Shown: positions 44,846 to 54,303, counted from the first letter of the stretch. The stretch: DNA of 64,000 nt from Romboutsia weinsteinii (GCF_002250835.2 NZ_NOJY02000008.1:87706-151705); one strand, 5' to 3'. Notes: generated by a model not told the origin, from the sequence alone. Numbers and translations are program-made.

Positions 44846-46474
44846 ATGGATATTTTAGTTATAGGAGGAGTTGCAGCAGGTACAAAGACTGCAGCAAAAC
44901 TAAAGCGTGAGAATAGGGATTACAATGTAACAATAATAACAAAGGGAAAAGATATATCTTATGCAGGTTGCGGACTACCTTATTACGTAGGTGGAGTAAT
45001 AGAAAACAAAGAAAGTCTTATAGTAAATACTCCTAAAAATTTTGAGAAACTAACTGGGGTAAAGGTTATTACAGATACAGAAGCTTTAAAAATAAATAGA
45101 GAATTAAAAACAGTAAAAGCAATAAACACTATTACTAATGAGGAAAATGAATTTAGCTATAATAAATTAGTAATAGCAACAGGTGCAGATCCAATTAAGC
45201 CAAACTTAGAAGGAATAAATTTACAAGGAGTACACTACGTACGAACTCCAGAAGATGCAATAAATTTAAGAGAGATTATAGAAAATGAAGATATAAAAAG
45301 AGCAGTAGTAGTTGGTGGTGGATTTATAGGGTTAGAAATAGCTGAAAATCTACTAGAAAATAATATTAAAACTACTGTAGTAGACGCGTGTGAAAATATT
45401 CCTCCTGGATTCGATAAAGATGTATCTAGATATTTACAAGATAAGCTTATAGATGAAGGAATAATGGTACTTACAAATGAAAAAGTAGTTTCTATAATTG
45501 GAGATGAAAAAGTAAGTAAAATAAAAACTGATAAAAGGGCAATAAAAGCAGATATAGTTATAATGAGTGTTGGTATAAGACCAAATAGCCGTATAGCTTA
45601 TGACTGTGGTATAAGTCTGGAAAATAATAAAACAATAAGTGTTAATTATAAGATGCAAACTGATGATGAAGATATATTTGCGGTAGGTGATTGTGCATCA
45701 GTAAAAAATATTTTAACTAATAACTCAGCATGGTCTCCAATGGGTTCATCTGCTAATAAAGAAGGCAGATGTGTAGCTAGAACTATAGCAGGTAAAGAAA
45801 GTAAGTTTAAAGGAGTACTAGGTACATCAATAGTAAAAATACTAGATATAAGTGCAGCTAGAACGGGTCTTACAGAAGAAGAAGCAAAAGTTTATGGATA
45901 TAATGTAGAAAGTGTAATAGTACCATTAGATGATAAAGCCCACTATTACCCTGGTTCAGGTTTATTATTTATTAAATTAATAGCCGATAGAAAAAGTGAA
46001 AAAATATTAGGGGCTCAAGTATTTGGTAAGGGAAGTGTAGATAAACAAATAGATACTGTAGCAACAGCAATCCATTTTGAAGGAAAGTTAAATGATTTAC
46101 AAGATTTAGATTTAGCATATGCACCTCCGTTTTCAACAGCTATATCTCCATTAGGTCATGCAGCAAATGTACTTTTAAATAAAATCTATGAGGATGTAGA
46201 AATAGTAAGATTTGAAGAATTTATAAACAATCAAGATGAATATAAAATAGTTGATGTAAATAAAGTAGCTACTTTAGAAGATGCACTTTTTGTAGATCTT
46301 TCTAAAATAAATGGAAAAATAGAAGGTTTAGAATATGATGACAAGATTCTATTAGTATGCCAAAGGGGAAAAAGAGCATACTTAACTTACAATAGAATGA
46401 AGCACTATGGATACACAGATATAAGCGTACTAGAAGGTGGATTATCATTAAATAAAGAGATGGGGGAATTATAA
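44846..46474 (+). CDS. CoA-disulfide/persulfide reductase with rhodanese domain
   Basis: 542 residues from the third in-frame start, ATG 44846, with AAGGGTGA upstream; earlier GTG/ATG codons lie on that site. Domains: FAD-binding Rossmann fold (GGVAAGTKTAAKL), active-site Cys42 in YAGCGLPYYVGG, NAD(P)-binding VVVGGGFIGLEIAE, dimerisation domain, and a C-terminal rhodanese domain (about 445-540) with catalytic Cys in CQRGKR. This CoADR-Rhd architecture reduces CoA disulfides and persulfides and can release sulfide. It is directly followed (2 bp) by a siroheme reductase-like gene, suggesting a common sulfur-reduction route. Confidence 0.88.
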   Translation: MDILVIGGVAAGTKTAAKLKRENRDYNVTIITKGKDISYAGCGLPYYVGGVIENKESLIVNTPKNFEKLTGVKVITDTEALKINRELKTVKAINTITNEENEFSYNKLVIATGADPIKPNLEGINLQGVHYVRTPEDAINLREIIENEDIKRAVVVGGGFIGLEIAENLLENNIKTTVVDACENIPPGFDKDVSRYLQDKLIDEGIMVLTNEKVVSIIGDEKVSKIKTDKRAIKADIVIMSVGIRPNSRIAYDCGISLENNKTISVNYKMQTDDEDIFAVGDCASVKNILTNNSAWSPMGSSANKEGRCVARTIAGKESKFKGVLGTSIVKILDISAARTGLTEEEAKVYGYNVESVIVPLDDKAHYYPGSGLLFIKLIADRKSEKILGAQVFGKGSVDKQIDTVATAIHFEGKLNDLQDLDLAYAPPFSTAISPLGHAANVLLNKIYEDVEIVRFEEFINNQDEYKIVDVNKVATLEDALFVDLSKINGKIEGLEYDDKILLVCQRGKRAYLTYNRMKHYGYTDISVLEGGLSLNKEMGEL

Positions 46475-46475
46475 A

Positions 46476-47432
46476 ATGGCAAAAGATAATAAAAAAATAA
46501 CACCAGAACAAAGAAAAGAAGTTAAAGGTCAAGGTTTTTTATCTAATAACGATGGTATACATTTTTCATGTAGAGTAATAACAGAAAATGGAGCACTTAC
46601 ATCTGCACAATTAAAAAATGTATGTGAAATATCAGAAAAGTATGGAAATGGAAATATATCTCTTACAACAAGATTAACTCTTGAAGTGCCAGGAATAGAA
46701 TTTGATAATATTGAAAAAGTAAAGTCTTATCTAGCTAAGGATGGTTTAAGATCGGGTGGAACAGGCTCTAGAGTAAGACCAATAGTTCCATGTAAAGGGA
46801 CAGTATGTACCTTTGGATTATTAGACACTCAAAAGCTAGGAACTGAGCTACATGATGAATTTTTCAATAAATATTATGATGTAAAGTTACCTCATAAGTT
46901 TAAAATAGGTATAGGTGGATGTCCTAATAACTGTATAAAACCAAGTTTAAATGACTTTGGAGTGATGGGACAACATGTACCAGAATATGATGAAGATATG
47001 TGCTCTGGATGTAAAAAATGTTCAATAGAAGCTAGCTGTAAAGTAGGAGCAGCAAAAGTTATAGATGGAAAACTAGAACTAGATATAGATAAATGTAATA
47101 ACTGTGGACTATGTATAGATAAGTGCCACTTTGATGCAATAGAAGGAGGCAAAAAAGGATTAAAGATAATACTAGGTGGTAAATGGGGTAAACTAACTAG
47201 ACCAGGGGATGTATTAAAAGGAATCTATTCAGAAAAAGAAGCTAAAGAAATATTAGAAAAAACAATATTATTATACAGAGAGCAAGGCAAAACAGGTGAG
47301 CGTTTTGGAGATATGATAGACAGAATAGGATTTGAAAAAATAGAAGAAGAATTATTATATGGAAATATACTAGAAAGAAAAGAAGAAATATTAGATGCAA
47401 ATCTTCATGTTACAGGCGGAGCTACTTGTTAA
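46476..47432 (+). CDS. Small siroheme sulfite/nitrite reductase-like protein with ferredoxin domain
   Basis: 318 residues, far shorter than assimilatory sulfite reductases. An N-terminal half-domain is followed by siroheme/[4Fe-4S] cysteines C106 and C111 (CKGTVC), C149 and C153 (CPNNC), then a 2x[4Fe-4S] ferredoxin: C176, C179, C182, C188 and C207, C210, C213, C217. The first pair is spaced Cx4C, not the Cx5C known from E. coli. The redox unit probably accepts electrons through the ferredoxin domain to reduce sulfite or a related sulfur species. It overlaps in context with the CoADR-Rhd gene 2 bp upstream. A ferredoxin-only or heme-free role cannot be excluded. Confidence 0.8.
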   Translation: MAKDNKKITPEQRKEVKGQGFLSNNDGIHFSCRVITENGALTSAQLKNVCEISEKYGNGNISLTTRLTLEVPGIEFDNIEKVKSYLAKDGLRSGGTGSRVRPIVPCKGTVCTFGLLDTQKLGTELHDEFFNKYYDVKLPHKFKIGIGGCPNNCIKPSLNDFGVMGQHVPEYDEDMCSGCKKCSIEASCKVGAAKVIDGKLELDIDKCNNCGLCIDKCHFDAIEGGKKGLKIILGGKWGKLTRPGDVLKGIYSEKEAKEILEKTILLYREQGKTGERFGDMIDRIGFEKIEEELLYGNILERKEEILDANLHVTGGATC

Positions 47433-47468
47433 AGATAATTCAATATTTTATTTAATACGGTATAATAT

Positions 47469-47510
47469 AAAGTTGCCTTATGAAAAGATAATCATAATGG
47501 CAACTTTTTT
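47469..47510 (+). terminator. Terminator after the reductase pair
   Basis: AAAGTTGCC (47469-47477) and TTATG/CATAA inside pair to GGCAACTTT (47499-47507), then TTTATTT. Confidence 0.85.
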
Positions 47511-47643
47511 ATTTAATTTTAGTTGAAATATTAGGATATAAAAAATTTATTTTTTGTATATATACAGAATAATGGTAAAATAATGAAGGAATATTTATGA
47601 CTCAATAATATTTACTAAATAAGTACAAAGTAAGGAGGAAATT

Positions 47644-48525
47644 ATGAGTACAATAATAAAATCGGATAGATTAAAGGGAATTGTGTGTATAATAGCATCT
47701 GCACTAGGTTTTGCTCTTATGTCTGCCTGTGTAAAACTAGCAGGGGATTTACCAAACTTCCAAAAAGTATTTTTTAGAAACTTAGTATCAGCAACTATTG
47801 CTCTTTATCTAATAATTAAGCACAAAGGAAGTTTAACGGGTAAAAAAGAAAATAGAAACTTATTACTTCTAAGATCATTATTTGGAACACTAGGTGTAAT
47901 ACTTAATTTCTACACAATTGACAAATTGGTACTTTCGGATGCGAATATGCTAGGAAAGCTTAGTCCATTTTTAGTAGTACTATTATGTGCTATATTTTTA
48001 AAAGAAAAGATAAGTATTAAGCAAATTGGGTCAATAATAGTAGCTTTTATTGGTGCTTTATTTATTATCAAACCTACATTTAGTGTAGAGGTTATACCTT
48101 ATATTGGAGGTTTGTTAGGAGCATTTTTTGCAGCTTCTGCTTACACTTGCTTAAGAGCCCTTGGAAATAAAGAAGAGTATTATACTATAGTATTTTTCTT
48201 CTCTATGTTTTCTCTTATAACAATATTGCCAATATTTATATATGTATATGAGCCAATGGCATTATCTCAATTAATATACTTATTATTAGCAGGAGTATTT
48301 GCAAGTTTAGGACAATTTGGAATAACACTAGCTTATAAATATGCCCCAGCTAAAGAAATATCAATATTTGACTATAGTAATATTATTTTCTCGGCTATAT
48401 TAAGTATTTTTATTTTTAATCAATATCCTGATACATTAAGTATAATAGGGTACTTAATAGTATTCTCAGCTGCATTTTATGTATTTTTCGATAATAAAAG
48501 ATTAGACAAAGCTGAACAAAAATAA
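47644..48525 (+). CDS. EamA/DMT-family transporter
   Basis: 293 residues with ten predicted membrane helices in two EamA repeats (about 10-143 and 155-286). The signatures are FQKVFFRNLVSATIALYL and the second-repeat SLGQFGITLAYKYAPA. Members export or import amino acids, nucleotide sugars or other small metabolites; the substrate is not evident here. AAGGAGG lies 7-8 nt before the ATG. It forms a single-gene unit ending at a hairpin. Confidence 0.85.
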   Translation: MSTIIKSDRLKGIVCIIASALGFALMSACVKLAGDLPNFQKVFFRNLVSATIALYLIIKHKGSLTGKKENRNLLLLRSLFGTLGVILNFYTIDKLVLSDANMLGKLSPFLVVLLCAIFLKEKISIKQIGSIIVAFIGALFIIKPTFSVEVIPYIGGLLGAFFAASAYTCLRALGNKEEYYTIVFFFSMFSLITILPIFIYVYEPMALSQLIYLLLAGVFASLGQFGITLAYKYAPAKEISIFDYSNIIFSAILSIFIFNQYPDTLSIIGYLIVFSAAFYVFFDNKRLDKAEQK

Positions 48526-48543
48526 TAATCAAAAAATAAGATT

Positions 48544-48582
48544 AAAAAGCGTAGTATTAATTTCATATATACTGCGCTTTTT
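48544..48582 (+). terminator. Terminator of the EamA gene
   Basis: AAAAAGCG-AGTAT (48544-48557, with a 1-nt bulge) pairs with ATACT-CGCTTTTT (48569-48582), T-rich tail. Confidence 0.8.
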
Positions 48583-48699
48583 ATAAAAATTTAAGTCAGA
48601 ATTAAGCGTTTTGCATGTAGAAAATAAAAATATACATAATAAATTCAATATAGTAAAAAATAACATTAACAGGAAAACGATTTTTATGGTATAATATTT

Positions 48700-48735
48700 A
48701 ATAAGTAAGTCAATACTTATTTATTGAATAAATAA
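48700..48735. promoter_or_regulatory. Overlapping palindromes before the XRE gene
   Basis: AATAAGTA (48700-48707) with TACTTATT (48714-48721), overlapping TTATTTATT (48717-48725) with AATAAATAA (48727-48735). They sit just after a likely -10 (TATAAT, about 48690) and 33 bp before the gene, as expected for autoregulation. Confidence 0.45.
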
Positions 48736-48767
48736 AAGAGCAATATAAACTAAAGGAGTATAGAAAA

Positions 48768-48974
48768 ATGAGGAGCTTAAAAGAAGCAAGATACAGATTA
48801 AGCTTAACTAAATTAGATATGGCTAAAAGACTTAATGTAAGCTTATCTACAATTAAAAAATGGGAACAGAATGAAACACATTTAAATACTATTGAATTAA
48901 TTAGAGCAGCAAAATCTTATGAAATGACTAACTATGAGTTATTACAATATCTAAAGTTAAAAATCGAAAATTAA
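48768..48974 (+). CDS. Minimal XRE-family DNA-binding protein
   Basis: 68 residues that are almost entirely one Cro/C1-type helix-turn-helix (LSLTKLDMAKRLNVSLSTIK then WEQNETHLNTIE). AAAGGAG precedes the ATG by 9 nt. Palindromes directly upstream suggest it represses itself. No partner gene (kinase, toxin or phage protein) is beside it, so its regulon is unknown. A hairpin follows at 48982. Confidence 0.8.
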   Translation: MRSLKEARYRLSLTKLDMAKRLNVSLSTIKKWEQNETHLNTIELIRAAKSYEMTNYELLQYLKLKIEN

Positions 48975-48981
48975 TGAAGAA

Positions 48982-49015
48982 AGGAGGTAATTAAAAAAGT
49001 TACTTCCTATTTTTA
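48982..49015 (+). terminator. Terminator of the XRE gene
   Basis: AGGAGGTAA (48982-48990) with TTACTTCCT (49000-49008), one G-T pair, then ATTTTTATG. The 235 bp from here to the next gene hold only the sigma-K-like promoter. Confidence 0.7.
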
Positions 49016-49204
49016 TGTCAAGATAATCATATAAACAAACATTAAGATTAAATGAACATGCAAATTTCTCTATGCATATTCTACTATTCAATTTATCTAT
49101 TCTGAGATATTTCTATCAATAATATCTAAACAAATAAAAATATTATACATCAACATATTAAAATAATTCATATGTATAAATTATAAAATAACTTAATACA
49201 TTTA

Positions 49205-49232
49205 ACATTTTAAAATATATTATCATACTATT
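49205..49232 (+). promoter_or_regulatory. Sigma-K-like promoter of the glycan cluster
   Basis: AC (49205-49206), 17-nt spacer, CATACTATT (49224-49232), close to the sigma-K pattern AC-N17-CATANNNTA (one mismatch); the -10 also resembles sigma-E. It lies 18 bp before the gene at 49251. Confidence 0.5.
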
Positions 49233-49250
49233 TTATAGGAGTGTGAGAAT

Positions 49251-50360
49251 ATGGATTCAAATTGTAAATCAGTAGAACTTAGGGGTGTATGGGTAGCGAC
49301 CGTATACGGCATAGATTGGCCAAAAACAAAAAATAATATTGATGAACAGAAAAAAGAATTTATTAAAATACTAGAAACTCTAAAAGGATTAAACTTTAAC
49401 GCAGTATTTGTTCAAATAAGACCAGCTGGTGATGCTTTATATAAATCTAAAATAAATCCATGGTCAGAATATCTTACTGGTACACAGGGAGTTAATCCAG
49501 GATATGATCCACTTGAGTTTATGATTGAAGAATCTCATAAAAGAAATATAGAGTTTCATGCATGGATCAACCCGTATAGAATAAATACACAAGGAACAGA
49601 TTTAAATAAGTTGGCAAATAATAATATAGCAAAGTTAAAACCAGACTGGGTATTATCATATGAAAATGCATTATTTTTTAATCCAGAAAATCCAGAGGTA
49701 ATAAAATATATTGCAACTACAGTATATGAAATCGTTAAAAACTATTGCATAGATGGAATTCATCTAGATGATTATTTCTACCCATATAATTATCCACTAC
49801 CTAAAGGAGAGGATAGAGATGGAGAGGTTGCTAATAGCAGGCGCGAAGCAGTAACAAATATGATTAGACTAGTGCACAAGGCGATAAAATCAACAAACTG
49901 GTGTGTACAATTTGGTGTAAGCCCATTTGGTGTGTGGAAAAACAAAACTAGTGATATTAAAGGCTCAGATACTAAAAATCTAGAGAGTTATTATGATGCA
50001 TATACTGATACTATAACCTGGATAAATGATGGAATTATTGACTATGTAGCACCTCAGATTTATTGGACTATAGAAAATAAAAACAGTCCTTACGAGCCAC
50101 TTTTAAATTGGTGGATAGATGCAGTTGAAGATACGGATGTTAGATTATATGTAGGTCAAAATATAGGCAATGTTGAAATCGCAAAACAGATAGCTAAGGA
50201 GATAGAGATAAATAGAACATATGATGAAGTAGAAGGCAGTATTTTTTTTAGTATGACAAATATTGAAGAGAATACTGGAGGTGTAGTAGAGCAATTTAAG
50301 GATGTATATTATTGTAGGGCAATCACACCTAGTAAGTACTTTAATAAGTACAGAAAGTAA
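49251..50360 (+). CDS. Glycoside-hydrolase-like GHL10 (DUF187) protein
   Basis: 369 residues, TIM-barrel glycosidase of the GHL10 family: VELRGVWVATVYGIDWP at the start, NAVFVQIRPAGDALY, EFHAWINPYR and GIHLDDYFYP (acidic catalytic candidates around 178). Most members carry a signal peptide; this one does not, so it stays in the mother cell or reaches the spore coat without Sec. The ATG has GGAG about 10 nt upstream. It leads a cluster with a glycosyltransferase fusion and an acetyltransferase, and a sigma-K-like promoter precedes it, pointing to a spore-surface glycan role. Confidence 0.8.
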   Translation: MDSNCKSVELRGVWVATVYGIDWPKTKNNIDEQKKEFIKILETLKGLNFNAVFVQIRPAGDALYKSKINPWSEYLTGTQGVNPGYDPLEFMIEESHKRNIEFHAWINPYRINTQGTDLNKLANNNIAKLKPDWVLSYENALFFNPENPEVIKYIATTVYEIVKNYCIDGIHLDDYFYPYNYPLPKGEDRDGEVANSRREAVTNMIRLVHKAIKSTNWCVQFGVSPFGVWKNKTSDIKGSDTKNLESYYDAYTDTITWINDGIIDYVAPQIYWTIENKNSPYEPLLNWWIDAVEDTDVRLYVGQNIGNVEIAKQIAKEIEINRTYDEVEGSIFFSMTNIEENTGGVVEQFKDVYYCRAITPSKYFNKYRK

Positions 50361-50430
50361 AGCATATATTTAATTAAAATCTTAAAATAAAATACAACTT
50401 AGAAATAGAATGATTAAAGGAGAAAATACT

Positions 50431-52947
50431 ATGAAGAATATTTCCTATAATATTCAAAATATAAAGGAATATAATTACAGTCAGAGTAATTGTTGCAATC
50501 ATACATCAAGTATATTAATAATTAGTAATAATGATTTATATAATTTAAAAGTTTCAATAGAAAGTATTAGAAAATTTACTAATAATGATTATACTGAGAT
50601 AATAGTTATTGATAACAACTCTAATGAAGAAAATCAAATTTGGTTAAATAATCAAGATGATTTAATAGTATTATATAATAACGAAAAGTTAGATTACCAA
50701 AACTGCTACAATAAGGGCTTAGAGGTATCAAAGGGAGATAATATAGTTCTTTTAGATAGCGGAATATTAGCAACTCCTAGATTGCTAGAGAGTTTAGACG
50801 AAGCTTTATATAGTGATGATAACATTGGCATAGTTATGCCATCATTGAGTGATTTTGAATCAGATTCAACTATTGGAAAGCTAGAATACGCAAACTTATA
50901 CAACCATGAAAATAAAAAAATGTGGGACTACTGCAGTAAAATAAGTACTTATTGTTGCATGATGAAAAAAGATACATTTTATAAGATAAAAGATATAGAT
51001 AGCTATCTAGAATCAGACCAAGTAAGTAATCTGTTTGATATAATTCTATGTAGGAATACAATAGTTTTTCAAATATTTGATGATAAAGATAAATACACAG
51101 CAGAAAAATCTGATGAAAATATTATTAATTATCAAATGATAAATCTAATTTCAAACAGTAGGAATGAAAAGTTTAATGTTTTGTATATAGGAAGTAATAT
51201 TAAAGAAACAATCTTATACATTAAAAATATATATAGAGAAAGTAAAGTATATGGTGTTGAAATCAACACCAACTTGGCAAATACACATAATAGATTTACC
51301 AAAGTAGAAGATGTAAACAATTTATCCCTTTGTTATGATAATCAGTTTTTTGATTATGTATTTATAGAAAATGCTATAGAAAAAACAATATATCCTAAAA
51401 AGTTATTAGAAAAATTATCTACACTACTAAAACCAGAAGGCAAGTTAATTTCAGTAATAGCAAATCTTATGTACGTAGATGTATTGTATGATCTTATAAA
51501 TGGAAATTTTACCTACCAAGATTCAGGAATTTTAAATAAAGAAAATTTAAGGTTTTATACTGTAAACGAAATAAATAATATTCTATCTGAATGCAATTTT
51601 TCAGTTATTTCAACGTATAAAACAACCAATTTATTTGATAATGATACCATAGAGAAAGCTAAAACATTAACTTCTCTAAGTGCAGCACATCTTATAGAAC
51701 AATATATTACATTCGATTATATTGTAGTATCTCAAAAAAATATTGATGAGGAAATAAAATTAAAGAATTTAATTTATAAATGTAAGGATTATATTGACTA
51801 TTTATTTGAAAAGGATAATTTAAATAGTTATTATGAAGAGAATCTTGATGAAGGTTTTGAATATGAAAAAGGAGATAGTAAAATTATTGCATACTATTTG
51901 CCTCAATATCACAATGATGAAAATAATAATATTTGGTGGGGAAGAGGAGCAACGGAATGGGATAATGTTACAAGAGCACTGCCACAGTATTTGAAGCATT
52001 ACCAACCTAGATTCCCAAAAGATATGGGATTTTACAACTTAGAATTAAAAGATAATTTAAAAAGACAAATAGAATTAGCAAAACATGGTGGAATATATGG
52101 CTTTGCAATATATTATTATAATTTATCAAATGGATTAAAAGTGCTAAGAAAGCCATTAGACATAATACTAGATGATAAAGACCTAGATATACCATTTTGT
52201 ATATATTGGGGAAATCATGATTGGACTAAAAAATATCAAAGTGATAACTCAGAAGTATTGGCTTTACAGTTTAGATCTTGTAAAGAATATAAAGAAACAA
52301 TACATGATATGCAAAAATATTTAAAAGACGATAGATATATAAAAATAAACGGTAAGAAATTAATTATGATACATTGCTCTTTAGATGTACCTAATAGCAA
52401 TGAGGTGTTTAATTATTGGAGAGATTATTGTAAGGAGAATGGATTAGGCGAAATTTATATCATGGCATCAAAGGATGTCAAAAGTAATGATTTAAATTAT
52501 TACAAATTGCTTGGTTATGATGGTGTAAATGAATTTAATCCCAATAGTGAAATTAGTAAATACAATAAGATTAACAGTGAAGTTGAGTTTATAAGAGATT
52601 ACTATGGATATATATTTGATGCTGTAGACTACGTTGAAAACAAAAAATATTTTGATGATGAGTTTAGGAGTATATATAAATGTATCATCCCTGATTGGGA
52701 TAATACACCTAGAAAATCGAATAGAGGTTGGATATTTAAAGGAGCTTCTCCTAAGCTTTATTATAAATGGTTGGTTGATATAATGAAATACAATAAGATT
52801 AATCCTAATATAGAAGATGATATTGTATTTATTAATGCGTGGAATGAGTGGGGAGAAGGTGCAGTACTTGAACCTTGTTCAAAGTATGGATATTCATATC
52901 TTAATAGTACAAAAAAAGCTATAGAAGATGTGAGGAAGAGTTTTTAA
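50431..52947 (+). CDS. Glycosyltransferase-methyltransferase-GH99-like (WbsX) fusion
   Basis: 838 residues from ATG 50431, with AAAGGAG 8 nt upstream (the frame is open from 50410). Three domains: a GT-A family-2 glycosyltransferase (about 25-230; SILIISNNDLYNL, IIVIDNNSNEEN), a class-I SAM methyltransferase (about 245-410; FNVLYIGSNIKETILYIKNI, FFDYVFIENAIEK), and a WbsX/GH99-like domain (about 475-838; KIIAYYLPQYHND, WGRGATEWDNVTRALP, FINAWNEWGEGA). The fusion suggests that a sugar is added, methylated and processed by one polypeptide. Similar GT fusions sit with collagen-like spore glycoproteins in Clostridia and Bacilli. Acceptor unknown. Confidence 0.82.
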   Translation: MKNISYNIQNIKEYNYSQSNCCNHTSSILIISNNDLYNLKVSIESIRKFTNNDYTEIIVIDNNSNEENQIWLNNQDDLIVLYNNEKLDYQNCYNKGLEVSKGDNIVLLDSGILATPRLLESLDEALYSDDNIGIVMPSLSDFESDSTIGKLEYANLYNHENKKMWDYCSKISTYCCMMKKDTFYKIKDIDSYLESDQVSNLFDIILCRNTIVFQIFDDKDKYTAEKSDENIINYQMINLISNSRNEKFNVLYIGSNIKETILYIKNIYRESKVYGVEINTNLANTHNRFTKVEDVNNLSLCYDNQFFDYVFIENAIEKTIYPKKLLEKLSTLLKPEGKLISVIANLMYVDVLYDLINGNFTYQDSGILNKENLRFYTVNEINNILSECNFSVISTYKTTNLFDNDTIEKAKTLTSLSAAHLIEQYITFDYIVVSQKNIDEEIKLKNLIYKCKDYIDYLFEKDNLNSYYEENLDEGFEYEKGDSKIIAYYLPQYHNDENNNIWWGRGATEWDNVTRALPQYLKHYQPRFPKDMGFYNLELKDNLKRQIELAKHGGIYGFAIYYYNLSNGLKVLRKPLDIILDDKDLDIPFCIYWGNHDWTKKYQSDNSEVLALQFRSCKEYKETIHDMQKYLKDDRYIKINGKKLIMIHCSLDVPNSNEVFNYWRDYCKENGLGEIYIMASKDVKSNDLNYYKLLGYDGVNEFNPNSEISKYNKINSEVEFIRDYYGYIFDAVDYVENKKYFDDEFRSIYKCIIPDWDNTPRKSNRGWIFKGASPKLYYKWLVDIMKYNKINPNIEDDIVFINAWNEWGEGAVLEPCSKYGYSYLNSTKKAIEDVRKSF

Positions 52948-52984
52948 GTCAGTAGACTTAGAGTATATTAATGGAGGGATAGAG

Positions 52985-54196
52985 TTGGATAATAAAAAAA
53001 TCTGCTTAATAGTAAATATGCAAGATGAAGTATCCTATAAAAAATGCTTAGATTTTATAAATCAAATAGATATACCTCATGGTTATAATATGGAGGTCTT
53101 ATTAAATACAGAAATAAATCAAAAAACTAAATTTTATAATATAGGTATGAAAGCTAATAATGCTAAATATAAAATATATTTAGACTCTACTATATATATA
53201 GCTAATAAAAACTTTTTTTATGATATATTAAAAATATTTAATGATCAGTTGATAGCTATGATAGGTGTAGTAGGATATAAACACACTTTAAAAGACAATA
53301 ATATTGAAAAAACTAAAATCGGAAATGTAAGTAATAATATAGACAATAAAATCGTAGAGTTAGATTCTAGAGAAGTAACTAAGGACTATGAATTTGTAGA
53401 TGAACTAGATAAATGTATGGTAGTGACGCAGTATGATATAGATTGGAGAGAAGATTTAGAATATAATGAATACTTATATTGTGCTTATCAAAGTATGGAA
53501 TTTATTAGAAGAGGATACAAAATAGTCGTACCAAAGCAAGAGAAAGCATGGTGCATAGGCATAAAAGAATCAGAAGATAATTTAGAAAATATAAAAGACT
53601 CTAATTTATTAAGATACTATTATAATGATAAAAGTAACTATATTAATAAATTAGAGCAAGCAATTCCAATAAGATCTTCACCACCCAAAGTAGAAATTGG
53701 ACCATTTACTTATGGAACTCCAAAATTAGTTATATTTGAATGTGATAATAAAATAAAAATAGGAAAGTTCTGCTCAATTGCAGATGAAACAACAATTTTT
53801 TTAGGAGAACAGCATAGACCAGAATGGGTAACCACATATCCGTTTGATAAATTTATGAGAGAGTACTCACATAGAGAATCAAGTGGTGTGTCAAAGGGAG
53901 ATGTAATAATAGGTAATGATGTTTGGGTTGGATATGGTAGTACAATAATGTCAGGAGTAACTATAGGCCATGGGGCTGTAGTAGGTACTAGATCATTAGT
54001 AACTAAAGATGTTCCACCTTATGCTATTGTAGGAGGCTGTCCAGCTAAAGTAATAAAATATAGATTTGATGAAGAAACTATTAAAAAACTATTAGAAATA
54101 GAATGGTGGAACTGGGATTATGATAAAATACAAAAGCATATACCACTATTGCTTAGCAATAATATAGAAAAATTTATAGACTCAGCTAATGAATAA
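52985..54196 (+). CDS. Two-domain protein with C-terminal hexapeptide acetyltransferase
   Basis: 403 residues from TTG 52985 (GGAGGG six bases upstream). The first ~200 residues resemble a small glycosyltransferase-like domain (CLIVNMQDEVSYKKCLDFIN; YKIYLDSTIYI) without clear catalytic motifs. The C-terminal ~190 residues are a left-handed beta-helix xenobiotic acetyltransferase (CatB-like) with FCSIADETTIFLGEQHRPEW, IGNDVWVGYGSTIMSGVTIG and GGCPAKVIKYRF. It would acetylate a sugar or amino-sugar. Same operon as the fusion enzyme, 37 bp downstream of it. Confidence 0.8.
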   Translation: MDNKKICLIVNMQDEVSYKKCLDFINQIDIPHGYNMEVLLNTEINQKTKFYNIGMKANNAKYKIYLDSTIYIANKNFFYDILKIFNDQLIAMIGVVGYKHTLKDNNIEKTKIGNVSNNIDNKIVELDSREVTKDYEFVDELDKCMVVTQYDIDWREDLEYNEYLYCAYQSMEFIRRGYKIVVPKQEKAWCIGIKESEDNLENIKDSNLLRYYYNDKSNYINKLEQAIPIRSSPPKVEIGPFTYGTPKLVIFECDNKIKIGKFCSIADETTIFLGEQHRPEWVTTYPFDKFMREYSHRESSGVSKGDVIIGNDVWVGYGSTIMSGVTIGHGAVVGTRSLVTKDVPPYAIVGGCPAKVIKYRFDEETIKKLLEIEWWNWDYDKIQKHIPLLLSNNIEKFIDSANE

Positions 54197-54219
54197 AAAT
54201 AATATAGATATGTAATAAG

Positions 54220-54268
54220 AAACTCTATCAATGTCAAAATAAAGTATGACATTGATAGAGTTTTTTAT
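54220..54268 (+). terminator. Terminator of the glycan cluster
   Basis: A perfect 17-bp stem, AAACTCTATCAATGTCA (54220-54236) with its complement (54247-54263), then TTTTT. Confidence 0.95.
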
Positions 54269-54303
54269 AGTATAGATAATATTATTAATGTAGATCAAAG
54301 AAA

